A stretch of DNA of 23,167 nt, taken from assembly GCA_045634445.1 (NCBI GenBank), contig JAZRAG010000006.1, positions 1 through 23,167 of the forward strand. The letters run 5' to 3'. Positions 23,144 to 23,167 of the stretch are shown piece after piece; the stretch's first letter is position 1; the number at the start of each line of letters is the position of its first letter. Origin of the DNA: Spyradenecus sp045634445. Its GTDB lineage: Bacteria; Verrucomicrobiota; Kiritimatiellia; RFP12; DVOR01. The notes under the pieces are model-generated. The model ran no database searches and was not told where the DNA came from. It saw nothing but the letters and a program-made list of their open reading frames with translations. Position numbers and translations under genes: made by a program.

Positions 23144-23167
23144 GTGGGCTGGAGGGGCGGGGCTTCG

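Overview
The window looks like a chromosomal segment from a Gram-negative, probably gut-associated bacterium of the PVC group; Kiritimatiellota/Verrucomicrobiota-like is my best guess. The reasons are an LPS biosynthesis gene (lpxD), phosphatidylethanolamine synthesis genes, an Aquifex-type aconitase, and a 2413-residue secreted beta-helix/autotransporter-repeat protein. The lineage is inferred from gene content and style, not proven.

Positions 1-7766 form one apparent operon. A promoter at 85-113 is followed by psd, pssA (phosphatidylethanolamine synthesis), an aconitase, an Arg/Glu-rich zinc-finger protein of unknown function, lpxD (lipid A), a 40-residue membrane protein, and aroC (chorismate). 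A strong intrinsic terminator at 7734-7766 closes it. Gaps are short, and most starts carry a Shine-Dalgarno sequence.

Positions 7767-9600 hold a mobile module. A REP-associated tyrosine transposase (RAYT, HUH/Y1 family) lies between palindromic REP-like elements, with a 22-bp tandem repeat downstream. Positions 9625-17031 carry the giant secreted protein with its own promoter and terminator. Positions 17040-18490 hold a second, divergent RAYT with a different family of palindromes and about 80-bp direct repeats on either side.

Positions 18512-23143 carry a housekeeping cluster: ispE, tRNA-Gln, prs, rplY, pth, rpsF, ssb, rpsR, rplI, then a terminator. The order ispE-tRNA-Gln-prs-rplY-pth is known from other phyla; ychF, often found after pth, is absent here.

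The most interesting signals are as follows. (1) Both RAYTs carry a C-terminal half that resembles the DprA/SLOG Rossmann domain, so they look like HUH-transposase/DprA-like fusions, each with its own REP family. (2) Both RAYT genes and ispE share a leaderless layout, with an extended -10 box ending exactly 6 nt before the ATG. (3) The -35 box of ispE lies inside the repeat flanking RAYT 2. (4) The ispE reading frame has no stop before tRNA-Gln and runs through the whole tRNA.
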